Assembly: GCF_017313275.1 (NCBI RefSeq)
Contig: NZ_JAFLNM010000001.1
Coordinates: 186,001-250,000, forward strand
Source: Flagellimonas profundi
GTDB taxonomy: Bacteria; Bacteroidota; Bacteroidia; Flavobacteriales; Flavobacteriaceae
Direction: 5' to 3'
Length of the DNA: 64,000 bases
The notes under the pieces: model-generated
Told to the model about the DNA's origin: nothing
What the model saw: the letters and a program-made list of their open reading frames with translations, nothing else
Database searches by the model: none
Part shown: piece by piece, positions 9,001 to 17,282 of the stretch
Numbering within the stretch: the first letter of the stretch is position 1
How the letters are laid out: each line of letters begins with the position of its first letter
Program-made: the position numbers and the translations under genes

Positions 9001-11037
9001 ATGGGAAAAACCTTGGATAATGTATACAAACATCAATCACTGGTCTACAAGTATTTCCTGTATGTGGTATCGGTAGCCCTGATTGTATTTTTTTTCCCAA
9101 AGGGAGGCAAGTTTAAATATGAGTTTCAGAAGGGGAAGCCTTGGCAGTATGAGAATTTATATGCGCCCATAGATTTTTCGATAAAAAAGACCCAAGAGGA
9201 GATTCAAGAGGAGCAATCCTCGATTCGAACCAATAAAACAGATTACTACACTTTTAATGCTTCGCTCGTTTCCGATGTAAAAAATGAGGTTTTGGAAGAA
9301 TTGAACACCATTTTCCAATCCGGAGACTTTTCTTCATCGGAGCGACAATCCCTTAGAAATATTTCCGAAGCCGTTGTTGATGAGGTCTATGTGCATGGTG
9401 TTTTTCAAAATTTGCCCCAATCAGAATCCACGGTCGTAGTGCGGAACAACGAGGCACAACCCATTGCTCCGAGCGATTATTTGAGTCTTGAACAAGCAAA
9501 AAAAAATATTACAGAGCTTTTGTCGGATGCAACTGTTGATGGTTCGGTACGTCTTCAGTCCATTATCAAAAATAGTCTTAAGGCCAATCTTTTTTATGAT
9601 GAGGTACTTACGGAAAGTGCGTTGAACGATGAGCTCTCCAAAATTTCATATACCCGGGGCGAGGTAGACCAAGGCAAACTGATTATTGCCAAGGGGGAGA
9701 TTGTGGAGAACGAGGATTTTAAAGTATTGAACTCCCTCAAAGATGAATATGAGTCGGAACTATGGATGGGGAGCAACTACTATTTTATATTATTGGGGTA
9801 CACCATTCTGGTGGCTTTGGTGCTCATAATGCTGTTTTTGTTTTTGAAACGATACAGGAACGGGATTTTTCAGAACAACAACAAGGTCACTTTTATTTTC
9901 TTCAATATTTTATTGATGGTCCTTGCTACCACCCTTATGGTAAAACACTACGAAAGCTATATTTATATGGTTCCGTTGTGTATTCTTCCCTTGATATTGA
10001 AAAACTTTTTTGATGCACGGTTGGGATTGTTTGTGCATGTGTTAACGGTATTGATTCTTGGTTTTATAGTGCCCAATAGTTTTGAATATATCTTTTTACA
10101 GATCATTGCGGGCATCGTTACAATTCTAACGGCTTCAGAACTGTATAAGAGAGCGAATCTCTTTATTTCTGTAGGACAGATTACGTTGATATATATCGTG
10201 GGATATTTTGCTTTCCACGCCATCCATGAAGGTAACTTGGAAAACATTGAATGGATTTTGTTCGGTGTATTTGTTTTGAACGGCCTGTTGACCCTTTTTG
10301 CCCAACCGCTGATTTATATGTTCGAAAAAATCTTTGGACTTGTCTCTGATGTGTCGTTGTTGGAACTGTCCGACACAAATTCCAAATTGCTCAAAGAACT
10401 TTCGGATAAAGCGCCAGGAACATTTCATCATTCCTTGCAAGTTGCCAACCTTGCGGAGGCTGCAGCCAATGAAATAGGAGCGAATGCCATGCTGGTCAGG
10501 GTAGGGGCATTGTACCATGATATTGGTAAAATGGAGAACCCGACTTATTTTACGGAAAATCAAATAACCAGTGTTAACCCTCATGATGACCTTCCACCAA
10601 AAGAGAGTGCTAAAATTATCATAGATCATGTTATCCACGGTATTGAGATAGCCAGGAAAAACAATTTACCTGATCGTGTAATCGATTTTATCAGGACTCA
10701 CCATGGAACAACTACGGTCTATTATTTCTATAAAAAACAACAAGAGTTGGATCAAGAGACGGCTGTGGAGGATTTTAAGTACCCTGGCCCAATACCTTTT
10801 TCCAAAGAAACGGCAATTTTAATGATGTCGGACGCTGTTGAGGCTGCCTCCAAGAGTTTGAAGAACCCTACATTTACCATAATTGACGAGTTCGTAGAGA
10901 AGATAGTAAAAGGGCAAATGCAGGCCAACCAGTATTTAAATGCCAATATTACGCTTAAGGAAATAGAAATGGTTAAAAAAGTACTTAAGCAAAAGCTTAC
11001 CAACATCTATCATTTAAGGGTGGAATATCCTGAATAG
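9001..11037 (+). CDS. pgpH: PgpH-type 7TM HD-domain phosphohydrolase (probable c-di-AMP phosphodiesterase)
   Basis: 678 residues. Order: one N-terminal transmembrane helix (about residues 16-35), an extracytoplasmic 7TMR-HDED-type domain, a bundle of membrane helices (about 255-440), then a cytoplasmic HD domain with the motif HDIGK (His506, Asp507), earlier His in FHHSLQV and later IIDHVIHG and RTHHG metal-ligand motifs. This layout is that of PgpH, which hydrolyses cyclic di-AMP. The substrate is inferred from family membership. ATG start at 9001. The tRNA genes follow from their own promoter. Confidence 0.92.
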   Translation: MGKTLDNVYKHQSLVYKYFLYVVSVALIVFFFPKGGKFKYEFQKGKPWQYENLYAPIDFSIKKTQEEIQEEQSSIRTNKTDYYTFNASLVSDVKNEVLEELNTIFQSGDFSSSERQSLRNISEAVVDEVYVHGVFQNLPQSESTVVVRNNEAQPIAPSDYLSLEQAKKNITELLSDATVDGSVRLQSIIKNSLKANLFYDEVLTESALNDELSKISYTRGEVDQGKLIIAKGEIVENEDFKVLNSLKDEYESELWMGSNYYFILLGYTILVALVLIMLFLFLKRYRNGIFQNNNKVTFIFFNILLMVLATTLMVKHYESYIYMVPLCILPLILKNFFDARLGLFVHVLTVLILGFIVPNSFEYIFLQIIAGIVTILTASELYKRANLFISVGQITLIYIVGYFAFHAIHEGNLENIEWILFGVFVLNGLLTLFAQPLIYMFEKIFGLVSDVSLLELSDTNSKLLKELSDKAPGTFHHSLQVANLAEAAANEIGANAMLVRVGALYHDIGKMENPTYFTENQITSVNPHDDLPPKESAKIIIDHVIHGIEIARKNNLPDRVIDFIRTHHGTTTVYYFYKKQQELDQETAVEDFKYPGPIPFSKETAILMMSDAVEAASKSLKNPTFTIIDEFVEKIVKGQMQANQYLNANITLKEIEMVKKVLKQKLTNIYHLRVEYPE

Positions 11038-11079
11038 CAGAGGAGTGATAAAAGTTCCGATAAAAAAATGAAAAAATAG

Positions 11080-11110
11080 TTGCGATCTTACATCTGAAAA
11101 GGTACATTTG
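11080..11110 (+). promoter_or_regulatory. Bacteroidota-type promoter for the tRNA operon
   Basis: TTG at 11080-11082 and TACATTTG at 11103-11110, 20 bases apart, match the -33 TTG / -7 TAnnTTTG consensus of the primary sigma factor of Bacteroidota. It is 41 bases before tRNA-Ser. Confidence 0.7.
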
Positions 11111-11150
11111 CATCCGCATTTTTAGAGTGCACGTTCTTAAGAATTCAATA

Positions 11151-11234
11151 GGAGAGGTGCCGGAGTGGTAACGGAGCAGATTGCTAATCTGTCAGCGCGT
11201 AAGTGCTGCCCGGGTTCGAGTCCCGGTCTCTCCG
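11151..11234 (+). tRNA. tRNA-Ser (anticodon GCT)
   Basis: Acceptor GGAGAGG pairs with TCTCTCC. The anticodon loop TTGCTAA gives anticodon GCT (AGY codons). There is a long variable arm, and the T arm is CCGGG-TTCGAGT-CCCGG. The extended variable arm is as expected for class II tRNA-Ser. Confidence 0.95.
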
Positions 11235-11251
11235 CTTTTTCCAACATACTT

Positions 11252-11326
11252 CGGGGTGTAGCGTAGCCCGGTTATCGCGCCTGCTTTGGGAGCAGGAGGT
11301 CGCAGGTTCGAATCCTGCCACCCCGA
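11252..11326 (+). tRNA. tRNA-Pro (anticodon TGG), probable integration site of the element
   Basis: Acceptor CGGGGTG pairs with CACCCCG. Anticodon stem CCTGC/GCAGG holds loop TTTGGGA, anticodon TGG. The T arm contains GGTTCGAATCC. It lies 17 bases after tRNA-Ser. A tyrosine integrase gene starts 220 bases downstream, the usual arrangement when an element has recombined into the 3' end of a tRNA. The tRNA is intact. Confidence 0.95.
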
Positions 11327-11331
11327 CATTT

Positions 11332-11407
11332 ATGGTTTTTTTGTTAAAATTGAAAACCATAATTTATTGAAAGCCAGAGAATTAATTTTCTTTGGCTTTT
11401 TTTATTG
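11332..11407 (+). terminator. Terminator(s) after tRNA-Pro
   Basis: Two hairpins in series: ATGGTTTT (11332-11339) with AAAACCAT (11353-11360), then AAAGCCA (11370-11376) with TGGCTTT (11393-11399), the latter extended by AGAA/TTCT pairing and followed by a T run. The second is a good intrinsic terminator for the tRNA transcript. Confidence 0.75.
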
Positions 11408-11428
11408 CCATATAAAGGCAATATATGG

Positions 11429-11453
11429 GGGTGTCCTATAGGGTGTCCTATTA
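11429..11453. repeat. Tandem 12-base direct repeat at the left end of the element
   Basis: GGGTGTCCTATA at 11429-11440 is followed at once by GGGTGTCCTATT at 11441-11452. Tandem short repeats between an attachment site and an integrase gene are typical of integrase arm-type or excisionase sites; that role is inferred. A further copy of GGGTGTCCTATA is at 35141-35152. Confidence 0.5.
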
Positions 11454-11548
11454 TTTTTCGGGAGGATTTCTTAACTTATATGCCCTGATTTGATCTTTCG
11501 TGTGATTTGACTTTCGCTAACGGATTGTTCCACTTAAAGCGAAAACAC

Positions 11549-12859
11549 ATGAAAAACTCACATGCATTCAACATCGGTTTCTGGCTGAAGAAAACGGCCA
11601 GAAAACCTGACGGTCAAGTTCCCATCTATGCGCGTATCAGATTTGAAAAACAACGCTCCGATCTGAGCGTCCACCGAACCGTTTTGGAGGACCATTGGTG
11701 CCACTCTTCAGGCAAGGTTCACCGCGGCTTCAAAGGGGCTGCAAGCATCAATATGTATCTTGATGATATCCAGGCCAAGCTCCTGGATTGCCACAGACAG
11801 TTGATGGCGGAAGGCGCACCCATATCGGCCAGGGCGATCAAGGACCGGTTCTTGGGCAATGACAAGCCCGTTCAGACCCTAAAGGACATATTTGATTTCC
11901 ATCGAAAGCATGAGATCCCCAAACTTGCCAAAGGGACCATCAAGAACTATTCGGGCACAGAGACCTATTTGCTCAGGTTCGTCAAGCAAAGGTACCGAAC
12001 ATCCGATGCACCACTGTCCTTGGTCGATTATGCTTTTTTAATCGAGTTCGAGACCTATCTGCGCAATTGTGAGACCATAGTGAAGAACATTCCCCTGAGC
12101 AACAATGGTATCATGAAACATATGGAGCGGTTCAAAAAAATGGTCACTCTGGCCCATAAGTTCGGCTGTATTTCAAGAAATCCCTTTACCCTTTATAAAA
12201 TGAAGTTCGAGTCCTATGACAGTGATTTTTTGGAAGAGGAGGAGATACAACGATTAAGGAATTTGGTGCTCAAGAATTCCAGTTTGGACATGGTGCGCGA
12301 TATCTTTATTTTTTCCTGTTACACAGGGTTGAGCTATATCGAGGTAAAACTGCTCAAAACCGGTGATATTGTCAAGGGATTGGATGGGGATCAATGGATC
12401 AATGTCAGGCGGAAAAAGACCAATACCCCTGTAAAGGTACCGCTTCTGTACGATGCCAAATGTATCCTGGAAAAATATGAGTATTTCCCGGACTATAAGA
12501 AGGACGGCTCCTTATTGCCCGTATTTTCCAATCAAAAGGTGAATAAATACTTGAAAGAGGTGGTTAAACGAGCCAAAATAAATAAGAAGGTTACTTTTCA
12601 TGTCGCCAGACATACGTTTGCGACCACCATCACCTTGATGAACGATGTCCCCATAGAGACTGTGTCAAAACTCCTTGGTCACACCAAACTATCGACTACC
12701 CAAAAATATGCAAGGGTGGTGGAAAAGAAAATCAGCAAGGACATGTCGAAACTAAAAGAAGCTTTAAAGGGTCCAAAAGACGGTGGTCAAACGTTGGAAT
12801 CCGAATCAGCTGTTGCAACGAATCATAAAAGGAAGGGACATTTAAGGGTAGTTAAGTAG
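11549..12859 (+). CDS. int: Tyrosine recombinase / integrase, IntDOT-like
   Basis: 436 residues from the ATG at 11549 (MKNSHAFNIGFWLKK); a frame 14 codons longer is less likely. There is an N-terminal arm-binding domain (KPDGQVPIYARI), a SAM-like core-binding domain (about 100-200) and a catalytic domain. Catalytic residues: His351 and Arg354 in HVARH, His378 in LLGHTKLS and nucleophile Tyr387 in TTQKYARV. The first arginine of the family is absent: the motif reads CYTGLSYIEV, with Ser262 where most integrases have Arg. The same replacement is known in the CTnDOT integrase group, so this is a family trait, not decay. It catalyses integration and excision of this element, probably at tRNA-Pro. 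Confidence 0.93.
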   Translation: MKNSHAFNIGFWLKKTARKPDGQVPIYARIRFEKQRSDLSVHRTVLEDHWCHSSGKVHRGFKGAASINMYLDDIQAKLLDCHRQLMAEGAPISARAIKDRFLGNDKPVQTLKDIFDFHRKHEIPKLAKGTIKNYSGTETYLLRFVKQRYRTSDAPLSLVDYAFLIEFETYLRNCETIVKNIPLSNNGIMKHMERFKKMVTLAHKFGCISRNPFTLYKMKFESYDSDFLEEEEIQRLRNLVLKNSSLDMVRDIFIFSCYTGLSYIEVKLLKTGDIVKGLDGDQWINVRRKKTNTPVKVPLLYDAKCILEKYEYFPDYKKDGSLLPVFSNQKVNKYLKEVVKRAKINKKVTFHVARHTFATTITLMNDVPIETVSKLLGHTKLSTTQKYARVVEKKISKDMSKLKEALKGPKDGGQTLESESAVATNHKRKGHLRVVK

Positions 12860-12922
12860 GATTTGGAAGCAATGGGCATGGAGGTTTTAAAAAAATAAGA
12901 AATAGTAGATTATTTCATTTAA

Positions 12923-13003
12923 TTCCACATTATAATGTGGAAATTGATATATTTTTTTGATGAAACATTCAATGTAACCCTAAAACCGCAGTATAGTGTG
13001 GAT
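12923..13003. promoter_or_regulatory. Two operator-like palindromes upstream of the orphan HipB
   Basis: A perfect 20-base palindrome at 12923-12942 (arms TTCCACATTA/TAATGTGGAA) and a degenerate second copy at 12985-13003 (CC-CA-TATA-TG-GG pattern), about 60 bases apart. They lie 15-95 bases before the HTH gene at 13018, as expected for antitoxin autoregulation. Confidence 0.6.
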
Positions 13004-13017
13004 ATAAGTGTATTAAT

Positions 13018-13263
13018 ATGAATGCAAAACAACGTATAGGCCATATTATACAAGAGCTTCGCACTCAAAGGCGGATAACCCAGGAACATCCTGCGGAAAT
13101 TGCCCAGGTGGGTATAAATACCCTGTATAAGATTGAGAAGGGGGATGCCAATCCAACCTTGTCCTCCTTGGAAAAAATTGCGGATGTTTTTGGATTGGAA
13201 ATAACACTTAAGGTTAAGGAAATTCCGGAAATAGGAAATGAGATAGTCAAAAATCCATTATAA
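13018..13263 (+). CDS. HipB-like XRE antitoxin/regulator, now without an intact toxin
   Basis: 81-residue helix-turn-helix protein: EIAQVGINTLYKIEKGDANP is the XRE recognition-helix region, followed by LSSLEKIADVFGLEI. HTH genes of this length precede a split HipA (N-terminal domain gene, then kinase gene) in many Bacteroidota. Here the next frame is a remnant of the HipA N-terminal domain (13238-13500) that overlaps the end of this gene, and no kinase follows. Two palindromic operators sit upstream. One position is unusual: EHPAEIAQV, where related proteins have a Leu/Gln-rich EQLAELA-type sequence. It may still repress its own promoter. Confidence 0.75.
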   Translation: MNAKQRIGHIIQELRTQRRITQEHPAEIAQVGINTLYKIEKGDANPTLSSLEKIADVFGLEITLKVKEIPEIGNEIVKNPL

Positions 13264-13500
13264 AGGGCAATGGACAGGTATTCTTGCCCTGGACAATCAT
13301 GGTCATTATACGTTTCGTTATACGGAGGACTGGCTCAGGGATGGCAACAAACCTCCCATTAGCCTTACGCTTGCCAAATCAACGGAAGCATACAGGTCGG
13401 ATCATTTCTTTCCCTTTTTTTACAATATATTACTGGAGGCGGCCAATAAACAACTGGTCTGTAAAATCACGAGAATAGATGCTGAGGGTTATTTCGGAAC
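13238..13500 (+). pseudogene. Remnant of a HipA N-terminal-domain (HipS-like) gene
   Basis: The frame starting ATG-AGA-TAG at 13238 has an amber stop as codon 3. Past it the same frame reads SKIHYKGQWTGILALDNHG and continues with YTFRYTEDWLRDGNKPPISL, TLAKSTEAYRSDHFFPFF and KQLVCKITRIDAEGYFGT. This is the HipA N-terminal (Couple_hipA) domain as found in split Bacteroidota hip operons, lacking its last part. Similarity ends at about 13500, where the sequence runs into the 3' end of the opposing traN gene (stop at 13489). The gene is therefore broken twice: a nonsense codon near the start and a truncated end. A 64-codon frame at 13284-13478 here is a different, meaningless frame. Confidence 0.75.
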
Positions 13501-14298
13501 CAATAGGGACATGGTACGACTACCACTTTTTTCCCATAACTGGATCTTCAAGTCCTCCTTGGGACCCAAGACAAACTTTGGGACCACGCAGACAAGTCTT
13601 TGGTGATTTCCTGTTTGAACGATATCCGGTTTTTTATAGAAGTAGGCAATATCCAATGGTATTTCTTGGGAGGTTGCCCTTCTTTTTTTACTGCCATTGA
13701 TTACTGAAATAGCCAAATGTCCAAGTTCGAAATCAATACCTGATTTGTTTTTGATATTCAAAACCAGATACACTTCATCACCATGATAGGTAAGGGATTC
13801 CAAGCGGAGCCGAAGTCCTCTTTTTCGTTCGGTCACCAGATTTTTGGTGTTGTGTTCCAATAGGTGGGAACAGTGGTCCTTGTATGTTTTCTGTTGCTTT
13901 GTAAGGGAATCCGTGACTTTTGAATCAAGGTTTTTATTGTTTTGATTTGGCCGAAGGGTCCCTATGCTTTCCCGTGTTGTGATAAAGTGGTTGTACTTCG
14001 GAAGTGTCTTCGCATATACCAAATGAAAGGAGTAGACTATACCATCGGTAGTGATCACCAATAAATTACTGGGTTTTCCAGGAACAGCTTGCAACAAACC
14101 AAGGTATTCCTCCTGTTCCCTGTTATAGGTGAATACAAAACCTGGATGACCGGACACTGCTTTTTGAATGGGATTGGGGAAAAACAGGCCCACGTTCTGG
14201 TGTTCATTGGCATAAATGGTGTCCAAGGCTCTTTGGCCATGCGAGTTTGTCCATATTGTTGAGATGATGATAAGTGTGAAGAGATACTTTAAATACAT
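13489..14298 (-). CDS. traN: Conjugative transfer protein TraN (VirB9-like, DUF4138)
   Basis: 269 residues with an N-terminal signal peptide (MYLKYLFTLIIISTIWTNSHGQ). The body matches the TraN/DUF4138 pattern: an early beta-strand domain (LDTIYANEHQNVGLFFPNPI, then DGIVYSFHLVYAKTLPKY) and a C-terminal part with GDEVYLVLNIKNKSGIDFE. TraN forms the outer-membrane core of the Bacteroidota type IV secretion channel with TraM. It is the last gene of the leftward tra operon, two bases after traM. Its 3' end abuts a HipA-type remnant and no traO follows. Confidence 0.88.
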   Translation of the reverse strand: MYLKYLFTLIIISTIWTNSHGQRALDTIYANEHQNVGLFFPNPIQKAVSGHPGFVFTYNREQEEYLGLLQAVPGKPSNLLVITTDGIVYSFHLVYAKTLPKYNHFITTRESIGTLRPNQNNKNLDSKVTDSLTKQQKTYKDHCSHLLEHNTKNLVTERKRGLRLRLESLTYHGDEVYLVLNIKNKSGIDFELGHLAISVINGSKKRRATSQEIPLDIAYFYKKPDIVQTGNHQRLVCVVPKFVLGPKEDLKIQLWEKSGSRTMSLLVPK

Positions 14299-14300
14299 GA

Positions 14301-15218
14301 TCAGGGTTTTAAAAGGAATTGATAGTTATTGGGAATTTCAACCTTAATGGCACGGTTGTCCTTCCTAAAGATGTTCTTGATGCCACTCAATTGGGGAACT
14401 CCTGGGATATTTACCTCCCTTATGGTCTCATCCAGGCCTTGGTTCACAATGGCCCCCTTTAGATGGTTTTCCACATAAATGCCTTCCTTGCCATCTTGAA
14501 GATCATATGCCTTGAGTGCAATGGGATGATTCCCTAGTCGGGAAACCTCGACTAATACCCGGTTGGGACGGATCTTGGCAAAGCCATACAGGCGTGTATA
14601 TTTGGGTAAATGAAATCCATTGATGGTGAGGGCGGAAGTGAGCATCAACTCCAAGCGTTGTCCCTCTCTTATTTGTTGACGGCCACTGACCCGTACTACA
14701 GGAAATTCATTGGAAAATTTGCTGTTGGCTCTGGGTTTCGAGGCAAAGAAAAGTTGGTGTTCCAACCCGAGTACTTTGGAATCGATGCTTTTGGTTAATG
14801 TACTGGAATCGGAAACTATTGGGATGTTGATTTCTGGTTTAGGTGTAGCTGGGGCTAAGGATTGTTTTGAGGATAGTGACCGACTATGCTTTTTTTGTTC
14901 TTCTATATAAAGGCTATCGATGATACGCTGTTTTTCATATTCCATATAATCAGGGTTGAAGTAGCCCTTGTCGTCCACCATATGCTCTGGATACATCGGA
15001 GGTGCCGTGGACTCACGTTCCTCTTTGATGGCCTCCAGAGCCTCCAATTTGGACCTGTATTCCATAGGGGGTTCCTCAAGGTCTGGCAGTGGGATTTGGT
15101 CCGTGTTCAATTCGGGCTCTTTCTCCTTTCCAAAGGTGAGCAGGGCATACGCGGTGATGAACAATACGACGCAGGCCAAGACCAGTACAAATACGATTTT
15201 ATTTTTCTGTAGCTTCAT
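14301..15218 (-). CDS. traM: Conjugative transfer protein TraM (VirB10-like)
   Basis: 305 residues with a single N-terminal membrane helix (about residues 8-28), a long charged and proline-containing periplasmic linker (ELNTDQIPLPDLEEPPMEY), and a C-terminal beta-rich domain starting near FPVVRVSGRQQIREGQRLEL. That is the VirB10/TraM layout: an energy-sensing bridge between the inner and outer membranes. Overlaps the traK end by 20 bases and is two bases before traN, so it is translated within one operon. Confidence 0.9.
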   Translation of the reverse strand: MKLQKNKIVFVLVLACVVLFITAYALLTFGKEKEPELNTDQIPLPDLEEPPMEYRSKLEALEAIKEERESTAPPMYPEHMVDDKGYFNPDYMEYEKQRIIDSLYIEEQKKHSRSLSSKQSLAPATPKPEINIPIVSDSSTLTKSIDSKVLGLEHQLFFASKPRANSKFSNEFPVVRVSGRQQIREGQRLELMLTSALTINGFHLPKYTRLYGFAKIRPNRVLVEVSRLGNHPIALKAYDLQDGKEGIYVENHLKGAIVNQGLDETIREVNIPGVPQLSGIKNIFRKDNRAIKVEIPNNYQFLLKP

Positions 15219-15825
15219 TTTCTTCTAGTTTATGGAGTGAGTTTTCATAAAAATCAGTGATCAACAATCCATGGGGATTATGGGGGAAATGACGCTCCAC
15301 GGATATCAATTTGCCCGAAGTAACCAGTTCATAGGTATCCGTAATACCGCCCCTATTGATGCTGAACACAGTTCGGGTCTCAAAAGAGTAGGGTTCCATT
15401 GTGATATCAATCTTGGAGTGGATACGCTCCACTTGTTGGACCAAGGAGTATTGCATCAACCTGTTGTATAGACCATCGGCCTTCTTTTGTCTGTACAGTG
15501 CGTCCACCGAGGCATTACCCAACCATAGGGCCTTTTCCATATGTCGCTCATAATTCGCTGCATCCACACCGTAGAACAGTCGATGGAACTCTTCCAAATG
15601 GGACAGGGCCTCTACTTCTAGGTTCTCCCGTTGGTCGATGAGTTTCAAGGGTATGACATCGCCCATATCATTGACCATAAAAGCATTGTTGAGACTGTTT
15701 TGGTGCATTCGGGCCACCATGGTCATGGAGATGATGCAGACCAATCCTGAAACGAGGACTACCGAAAGGACGATCCAACGGTTCAATCGCAGTTGCTGAT
15801 ATATGTTTTTAAAGGGTGTTTTCAT
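15199..15825 (-). CDS. traK: Conjugative transfer protein TraK (VirB8-like)
   Basis: 208 residues. One N-terminal transmembrane helix (RWIVLSVVLVSGLVCIISM) followed by a periplasmic domain with the TraK motif pattern (EEFHRLFYGVDAANYERHME, later SFETRTVFSINRGG). VirB8-like proteins are inner-membrane assembly factors of the type IV secretion channel. It starts 13 bases after traJ and overlaps traM. Confidence 0.9.
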   Translation of the reverse strand: MKTPFKNIYQQLRLNRWIVLSVVLVSGLVCIISMTMVARMHQNSLNNAFMVNDMGDVIPLKLIDQRENLEVEALSHLEEFHRLFYGVDAANYERHMEKALWLGNASVDALYRQKKADGLYNRLMQYSLVQQVERIHSKIDITMEPYSFETRTVFSINRGGITDTYELVTSGKLISVERHFPHNPHGLLITDFYENSLHKLEENEATEK

Positions 15826-15837
15826 TTTCTTATGGAT

Positions 15838-16677
15838 TTAACCGGTGAACAATCGCAGGGTAAAGCTGGTTGCCTTTCGATAGAGTTTGAACTTGAGCAG
15901 TACGATGAACCCGATGGACCCGAATTCTATGACCGGGGCGAAGAACTCACTGCCCCAATCCGTCCCGAACAGGCTACCCCAAAAGTTGGTATTGATTTCC
16001 GTATAGAGGTTATTGACAAAGACATTGACCAGAAAAAAAGCTGGGACCAGCATATAGACCCCTGCGTACAGTTTGAAATAGGTATAGGCCAGATTTCTGA
16101 ACTTTTCAAAGACTGACAAGCTGATGACCAAGGGGAAAAAGGCCTGTAAGATGCCCAACAGGAAATACCGTTCGGCCAGGAACAGTGGATAGATGAAAAT
16201 ATCCAGCAACCATAAGATGGTTCCGATGATAAAGGCCAGCATTTTGAGCCCGTATAATGGTGTGACCAAGGCTTCATATAGCATGGCCATGGCTTTTTTG
16301 GCGGCTTCCAAAGCACCCACATCCCGTTCCAGATCCACATCCTGTAGCTGTAAGGGGAGGAGTGCCGGAGCCGTGTCCCGATACTGGGCTTCAATGGCCA
16401 CAAGAATACCATCGAACACCCCCAATATCTCTGTGGAGAAAATGACCAAGAGCACGATCACAAAGTTCTTGGCCAGTTCCGTAGGGGTAAGCCCCCAGGT
16501 ATGGCCATCGGTCGATGCAATGCCCTCATTGTATTTTTTCAGGATATTTACCAAGAAAAACAGGATGGCCAAGGTCTTCATGCCCACAATGGTGTACTGT
16601 GAAAAGTCACTTTCCTTGATGGTCTGAAAGACCGCGTCCACATATTCCAATCCTATGCCTAAAAAGTATCCGGCCAT
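15838..16677 (-). CDS. traJ: Conjugative transfer protein TraJ (VirB6-like)
   Basis: 279 residues, polytopic membrane protein with five or more hydrophobic helices, including FVIVLLVIFSTEILGVFDGI, MLAFIIGTILWLLDIFIYPL and the C-terminal FIVLLKFKLYRKA. VirB6-like inner-membrane channel component. Its ATG overlaps the traI stop (16675-16679), indicating translational coupling. Confidence 0.9.
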   Translation of the reverse strand: MAGYFLGIGLEYVDAVFQTIKESDFSQYTIVGMKTLAILFFLVNILKKYNEGIASTDGHTWGLTPTELAKNFVIVLLVIFSTEILGVFDGILVAIEAQYRDTAPALLPLQLQDVDLERDVGALEAAKKAMAMLYEALVTPLYGLKMLAFIIGTILWLLDIFIYPLFLAERYFLLGILQAFFPLVISLSVFEKFRNLAYTYFKLYAGVYMLVPAFFLVNVFVNNLYTEINTNFWGSLFGTDWGSEFFAPVIEFGSIGFIVLLKFKLYRKATSFTLRLFTG

Positions 16678-17282
16678 CAGTATTGTTGTTCTCGATTATT
16701 GATAATATCCTGCATCTTCCGAAAGGAGATGATCTCCCGATAGCGACGGGTCTTGACTTCCAGTTCCGCCACCATTTCTTGGGATTGTATTTTCTTTTCA
16801 ATCAATATGGCCGTTCGTTCCGCATCCGTCATTTTCAAAAAATCATTGGAGAGGATCTGGTTGACAAAATCCAGATCGTCGATGGCCGTGTCCATGATGT
16901 CCTCAAACGAGTCGGATATCTGTGCCACTTCATCGGCCTTGATATAAGGGGAGTTCAAAATGTCCCTGAGGTCGTTTTGGACCGTTTGGAACAAGATTTC
17001 ATTGTTCTTGGCCAGTTCCTTGACAGCTTTCAGTTGTTTAATGGTGTTATTGACCTTGACAATGTTCTCCTTTTGTTCTTTTAGGAACTCCACGGTCTTC
17101 AGAAGTTCCGAGGTTTGTTTGGCCGACTCCAACAAGGACTTGGTCATACTGATGAAGTTCGTATTGTCATATACCGGCATCCCTTGGCAGGCAGCGCCTA
17201 CAGGCAATAAAAATACCATGGCCATGGCTAGGCCGAAAGTAAAGGAGGTTCCTCTTCTGTTTTGTTTCTTCTCTTTACTCAT
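16677..17282 (-). CDS. traI: Conjugative transfer protein TraI (VirB5-like, DUF4141 type)
   Basis: 201 residues. N-terminal signal sequence (FGLAMAMVFLLPVGAACQG, possible lipobox ending in Cys), then an almost wholly alpha-helical, coiled-coil-prone body (LLESAKQTSELLKTVEFLKE and KVNNTIKQLKAVKELAKNN). This matches TraI of Bacteroidota elements, a likely periplasmic/pilus-tip component. Overlaps traG by four bases. Confidence 0.88.
   Translation of the reverse strand: MSKEKKQNRRGTSFTFGLAMAMVFLLPVGAACQGMPVYDNTNFISMTKSLLESAKQTSELLKTVEFLKEQKENIVKVNNTIKQLKAVKELAKNNEILFQTVQNDLRDILNSPYIKADEVAQISDSFEDIMDTAIDDLDFVNQILSNDFLKMTDAERTAILIEKKIQSQEMVAELEVKTRRYREIISFRKMQDIINNREQQY

Noticed and set aside
13284..13478. 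64-codon plus-strand frame after the orphan HipB
   Set aside because: Its composition (many Trp, Arg, Pro) is not protein-like, and the neighbouring frame encodes a clear HipA N-terminal domain over the same bases.
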